From an uncultured Collinsella sp. (lineage in GTDB: Bacteria; Actinomycetota; Coriobacteriia; Coriobacteriales; Coriobacteriaceae): a stretch of DNA of 35,105 nt. This document shows positions 32,648-35,105 of the stretch, in pieces; the first letter of the stretch is position 1, and every line of letters starts with the position of its first letter. The stretch covers positions 1 through 35,105 of the forward strand of contig UQPY01000019.1 in assembly GCA_900542965.1 (NCBI GenBank). The letters run 5' to 3'. A program made the translations under genes and the position numbers. The notes under the pieces were generated by a model. It did no database searches. It worked only from the letters and a program-made list of their open reading frames with translations, and was not told the DNA's origin.

Positions 32648-33721
32648 TTAGAGCTGCTCGAGAGCCTCGAGAGCGGCGTGGAGCTCAGCCTTGGCGGAGT
32701 ACTCGACACCCTCGTCGTTGAGCGGGGTGCGCTTGCCCAGGGCGGCAAGGAGAGCACGGATGGAGTGCTTGCGGTTCTCGGCCTCGACCCAGCACAGGGA
32801 GCGCTCGGGATCGTCCATGACCTCGTCGACGACCTCCTCGTTGCGGGTGGCCGGCAGGCAGTGCATAAACTTGGAGTTGGGGCCGGCGAAGTTCATCATG
32901 TCCATGGTGACCTGATACTTGGGATAGAACACGTCCATGTAGTTCTCGCCCGAGACCTCCTCGTCGTACAGGCCATACCACACGTCGGTGTAGATGAAGT
33001 CGGCGCCCTTGATGCACTCGATGTCGTCGGAGATGACGACAGAGCCGCCGGAGACCTTGCAGTTCTCCTCGGCGATGGCCATCATCTGCTTGCCGAACTC
33101 GGCGCGCTCCTCGACGGTGCCAACGTGCAGGCCGCCGTCGGGGATCTGGTGGCCCTTAGGTCCAAACTGGACGAACTTCATGCCGACCTTGGAGGCGATG
33201 AACATGAGGGAGACGCAGACCTGGGTGGCGTCGCCGATGAAGGCCAGGGTGCAGTCCTCGATATTCTTGCCCTCGGGGAGGTTCTCGAGCATGGTCATGA
33301 GGTCGCCCATCTCCTGCGTGGGGTGGTTGAACTCGGACATGCCGTTGATGACGGGCACAGCAGAGCCCTCGGCGAGGCCGACGACGTCCTTGTGACGGTC
33401 AACGCGAGCCATCATGATGTCGAGCAGCGAGCCCATAACGCGAGCGGTGTCGCCCAGGGACTCGTGACCGCCGAGCTGGATGGTGCCAGGGCCATAGAAC
33501 TGAGCATGGCCGCCGAGGTCGGTCATAGCGGTCTCGAAGGAAAGACGAGTGCGGGTGGAGACCTGCTGGAAGATCATGCCAAGGCTCTTGTTGCGGAGCA
33601 GGTGCGGATAATAACCGTCAACCTTGATGGCCTTCTTCATTGCCAGGCCAAGATCCTCGATAGCCAGGATCTGCTCTTTGGTGAAGTCGTTGGTGTCGAT
33701 GAAATCCTTAGGCAGTGCCAT
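32648..33721 (-). CDS. ptcA: Putrescine carbamoyltransferase
   Basis: A 357-residue carbamoyltransferase that transfers the carbamoyl group of N-carbamoylputrescine to phosphate, giving putrescine and carbamoyl phosphate. The carbamoyl-phosphate motif STRTR is at residues 55-59 (QQVSTRTRLSFE), EFNHPTQEMGD follows, and MHCLPATR is the C-terminal motif shared with ornithine carbamoyltransferase. LSFE after STRTR and EFNHPTQ fit the putrescine rather than the ornithine enzyme, and the context of agmatine genes supports this. The start ATG at 33721 has AAGGAAA five bases upstream. It is the first gene of the cluster and diverges from the regulator at 34052. No carbamate kinase is in the window. 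Confidence 0.9.
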   Translation of the reverse strand: MALPKDFIDTNDFTKEQILAIEDLGLAMKKAIKVDGYYPHLLRNKSLGMIFQQVSTRTRLSFETAMTDLGGHAQFYGPGTIQLGGHESLGDTARVMGSLLDIMMARVDRHKDVVGLAEGSAVPVINGMSEFNHPTQEMGDLMTMLENLPEGKNIEDCTLAFIGDATQVCVSLMFIASKVGMKFVQFGPKGHQIPDGGLHVGTVEERAEFGKQMMAIAEENCKVSGGSVVISDDIECIKGADFIYTDVWYGLYDEEVSGENYMDVFYPKYQVTMDMMNFAGPNSKFMHCLPATRNEEVVDEVMDDPERSLCWVEAENRKHSIRALLAALGKRTPLNDEGVEYSAKAELHAALEALEQL

Positions 33722-33844
33722 GTCGATTTCCTTTCCGCCGGTCTTGCCGACTATTACTATGAGGCGCTCGAACATCACGCCTCGTGTTGACAAGACCATC
33801 ATTCACCCGTATGCAATTTTTACCTAGTTTATTCGGGATTAAAG

Positions 33845-33934
33845 ACCGTTCACGGAGTTACACCCCCTCTAAACCAATATAAACCCGCAGGTCAAGAGTT
33901 TACAGGGGGTTTACCATCTAGAACCGCGAACGGT
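33845..33934. promoter_or_regulatory. Inverted TAAAC/GTTTA boxes between ptcA and the AguR-like gene
   Basis: Two TAAACC-type boxes (33870-33875 and 33880-33886) face two GTTTA boxes (33898-33902 and 33907-33915). TAAACCC/GGGTTTA make a clear dyad at 33880-33886 and 33907-33913. An outer ACCGTTC/GAACGGT pair (33845-33851, 33928-33934) frames the whole. The region lies in the 330-bp divergent gap and is the likely operator controlling ptcA and the regulator. No gene is present in 33722-34051. Confidence 0.6.
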
Positions 33935-34051
33935 ATACGGCTATGCTGTATCTCGGCGCCTAATCCGCAATGAAACGAAGGGTTGAGACGTCTATATCCC
34001 ACAAGGTATACAGAGCTCGGCCATAGAATAAATGAGATGGGACGGTGACAG

Positions 34052-35017
34052 ATGAACACCCTGATGTTCTTCTATACCCTAGCGATACTCGTGATCTGTA
34101 TTGTGACGGCAGTGCTCTCGCTTGCCGCCTATGCCTCATCTCGTCGACGCTTCTTTATCTATGGCAGCGGCGTATTTATCTGCTATGCCATCGAGATGAC
34201 CGAGATTTTCTTTTTTGAATACACGCTGCAAAACCAGAGTTTTCCAGCCAGCGACTATTACTCAATTACCATGCCTGTGTTGCGGACCTTTGTGGCGACC
34301 GCTTCGCAGGCTTTTATTTGGCTCATTGCCATGGATTTGCTCGACAAGCATTCAAAAAAGCAGTTTGTCATTCCCGTCGCAACGTTCTTGCTGAGCGAGC
34401 TGCTGATTATCGTCGCTGTCCCCTACGGCCCCATTCATCAATGGCTCTACTACACGATGCGTCAGGTATTCCTTGTTTTCGTGGGGCTATATATCTTTTG
34501 GACGGCACGCAAGAGCACGCAAGTCGAGCTGAAGGCACGCGTTAACAACCAACGAAAGCACCTGATTATCGGCGCTATTCTGGTCGGTTGCATCGTTGCC
34601 GAGGATTTCTACAACATTCTGATTGTCCCCATGAGTCTGGCGCCCTCTTGGCTGCAACTATATCTGTCCGAGCGCAACTTTAGCGAAAACATCTTTGCCT
34701 GCTACTTTGCGATTCTGCTGATCATCTACTCCTACCACGTGCTTTCAATCCGCATGCAGGAGGCGCCCGAGGAAAAGAACGTCAGCGATCTTGATCGACA
34801 CATCGAAGAGCAGATGCCCTTCTATCGCAACGCCTACAAGCTCTCCAACCGTGAGACCGAAGTTATGCGTCTGGTCGTACTGGGCAAATCGAACCAAGAG
34901 ATCGCTGACGAGCTATTCCTTGCCGTGGGCACCGTCAAGACCCACATCCACAACATCCTGGTCAAAACCGAACAGCAAAACCGCACGACGCTCATCCTCC
35001 ACTTTTGGAAGCGATGA
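34052..35017 (+). CDS. 7-TM LuxR-type membrane regulator, AguR-like
   Basis: A 321-residue one-component regulator with seven hydrophobic helices (from FFYTLAILVICIVTAVLSLA to the SENIFACYFAILLIIYSYHV segment) and a C-terminal LuxR HTH at about residues 253-315 (LSNRETEVMRLVVLGKSNQE, then IADELFLAVGTVKTHIHNIL). AguR of Enterococcus and Lactococcus is a LuxR-type membrane protein that activates the agmatine genes, and this gene is divergent from ptcA, so it likely senses agmatine. It shares helix 6-7 motifs (AEDFYNIL, LSERNFSEN) with the 26196-27188 protein. A structured repeat begins one base after its stop codon. Confidence 0.9.
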   Translation: MNTLMFFYTLAILVICIVTAVLSLAAYASSRRRFFIYGSGVFICYAIEMTEIFFFEYTLQNQSFPASDYYSITMPVLRTFVATASQAFIWLIAMDLLDKHSKKQFVIPVATFLLSELLIIVAVPYGPIHQWLYYTMRQVFLVFVGLYIFWTARKSTQVELKARVNNQRKHLIIGAILVGCIVAEDFYNILIVPMSLAPSWLQLYLSERNFSENIFACYFAILLIIYSYHVLSIRMQEAPEEKNVSDLDRHIEEQMPFYRNAYKLSNRETEVMRLVVLGKSNQEIADELFLAVGTVKTHIHNILVKTEQQNRTTLILHFWKR

Positions 35018-35018
35018 G

Positions 35019-35105
35019 GTTACGCGGTTTTACCAAACCGCGTAACGACTCGACGCTGCAAACGCCCCTAAGCGGCAATCTGACGTTCAATCGTCGGTCG
35101 CGTAC
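35019..35105 (+). repeat. Structured 3' element, copy B, cut by the window end
   Basis: It starts one base after the regulator's stop codon with a 12-bp hairpin (35019-35030 and 35035-35046, loop TACC). The tail CGACGCTGCAAAC and AGCGGCAATCTG match copy A at 16068-16233 without gaps. The stem differs from copy A by a GC/CG swap on both sides, so pairing is kept. The partner strands of the outer stems would lie beyond 35105. Confidence 0.7.

Noticed and set aside
32648..33721. Ornithine carbamoyltransferase
   Set aside because: STRTR is followed by LSFE, the later motif is EFNHPTQ, and the neighbours are agmatine deiminase and permeases, which fit putrescine carbamoyltransferase.

Overview
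The window looks like chromosomal DNA of a high-GC, anaerobic, fermentative actinobacterium of the class Coriobacteriia, most like Collinsella. The evidence is the gene set (pyruvate formate-lyase fermentation, agmatine deiminase genes, several LuxR-type regulators with membrane-embedded N-termini), strong AGGAGG-type ribosome binding sites, and many GC-rich intergenic hairpins. The genus call rests on recollection of gene content, not on a search. I see no rRNA, tRNA, CRISPR array, prophage or complete insertion sequence.

Layout. 1-1.65 kb: a two-gene module of a DUF3990 (ADP-ribosyltransferase-fold) protein and an overlapping HTH protein, with a perfect 18-bp inverted repeat just upstream. 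1.67-3.05 kb: mtnN-engB housekeeping pair. 3.1-4.2 kb: membrane-anchored class A beta-lactamase-fold protein. 4.5-9.25 kb: pyruvate formate-lyase locus (pflA, a DegV lipid-binding protein, a separate glycyl-radical domain gene, and a large pflB lacking that domain). 9.8-14.5 kb: marR plus a heterodimeric ABC exporter. 15.0-17.1 kb: DAHP synthase and a GNAT acetyltransferase. 17.2-18.7 kb: AlbA_2/winged-helix regulator. 18.9-21.0 kb: agmatine deiminase and a divergent LuxR protein. 21.4-22.6 kb: AAA_14/DUF4143 ATPase. 22.8-27.2 kb: MATE exporter, YtcJ-like amidohydrolase and a 7-TM LuxR regulator. 27.3-35.0 kb: an agmatine/putrescine cluster on the minus strand (ptcA, permease, second agmatine deiminase, second permease) with a divergent 7-TM LuxR regulator resembling AguR.

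How the genes work together. The agmatine cluster keeps the order carbamoyltransferase-antiporter-deiminase known from lactic acid bacteria. It would convert agmatine to putrescine and carbamoyl phosphate, but no carbamate kinase is in the window. In its place is a second permease, preceded by a terminator-like leader hairpin that overlaps a Cys-rich 60-codon reading frame. The pyruvate formate-lyase appears split at the linker before the radical domain: the 683-residue barrel protein keeps the active-site Cys-Cys pair, and an 83-residue protein carries the VSGYAV radical motif.

The intergenic regions are unusually rich in repeats. They include a 229-bp element with perfect 31-bp terminal inverted repeats, a 181-bp palindromic element, a 120-bp element with short inverted ends, a 42-bp dispersed repeat (two copies, opposite orientation), and a hairpin-plus-tail element that begins exactly one base after the stop codons of two unrelated genes, with compensatory stem changes.
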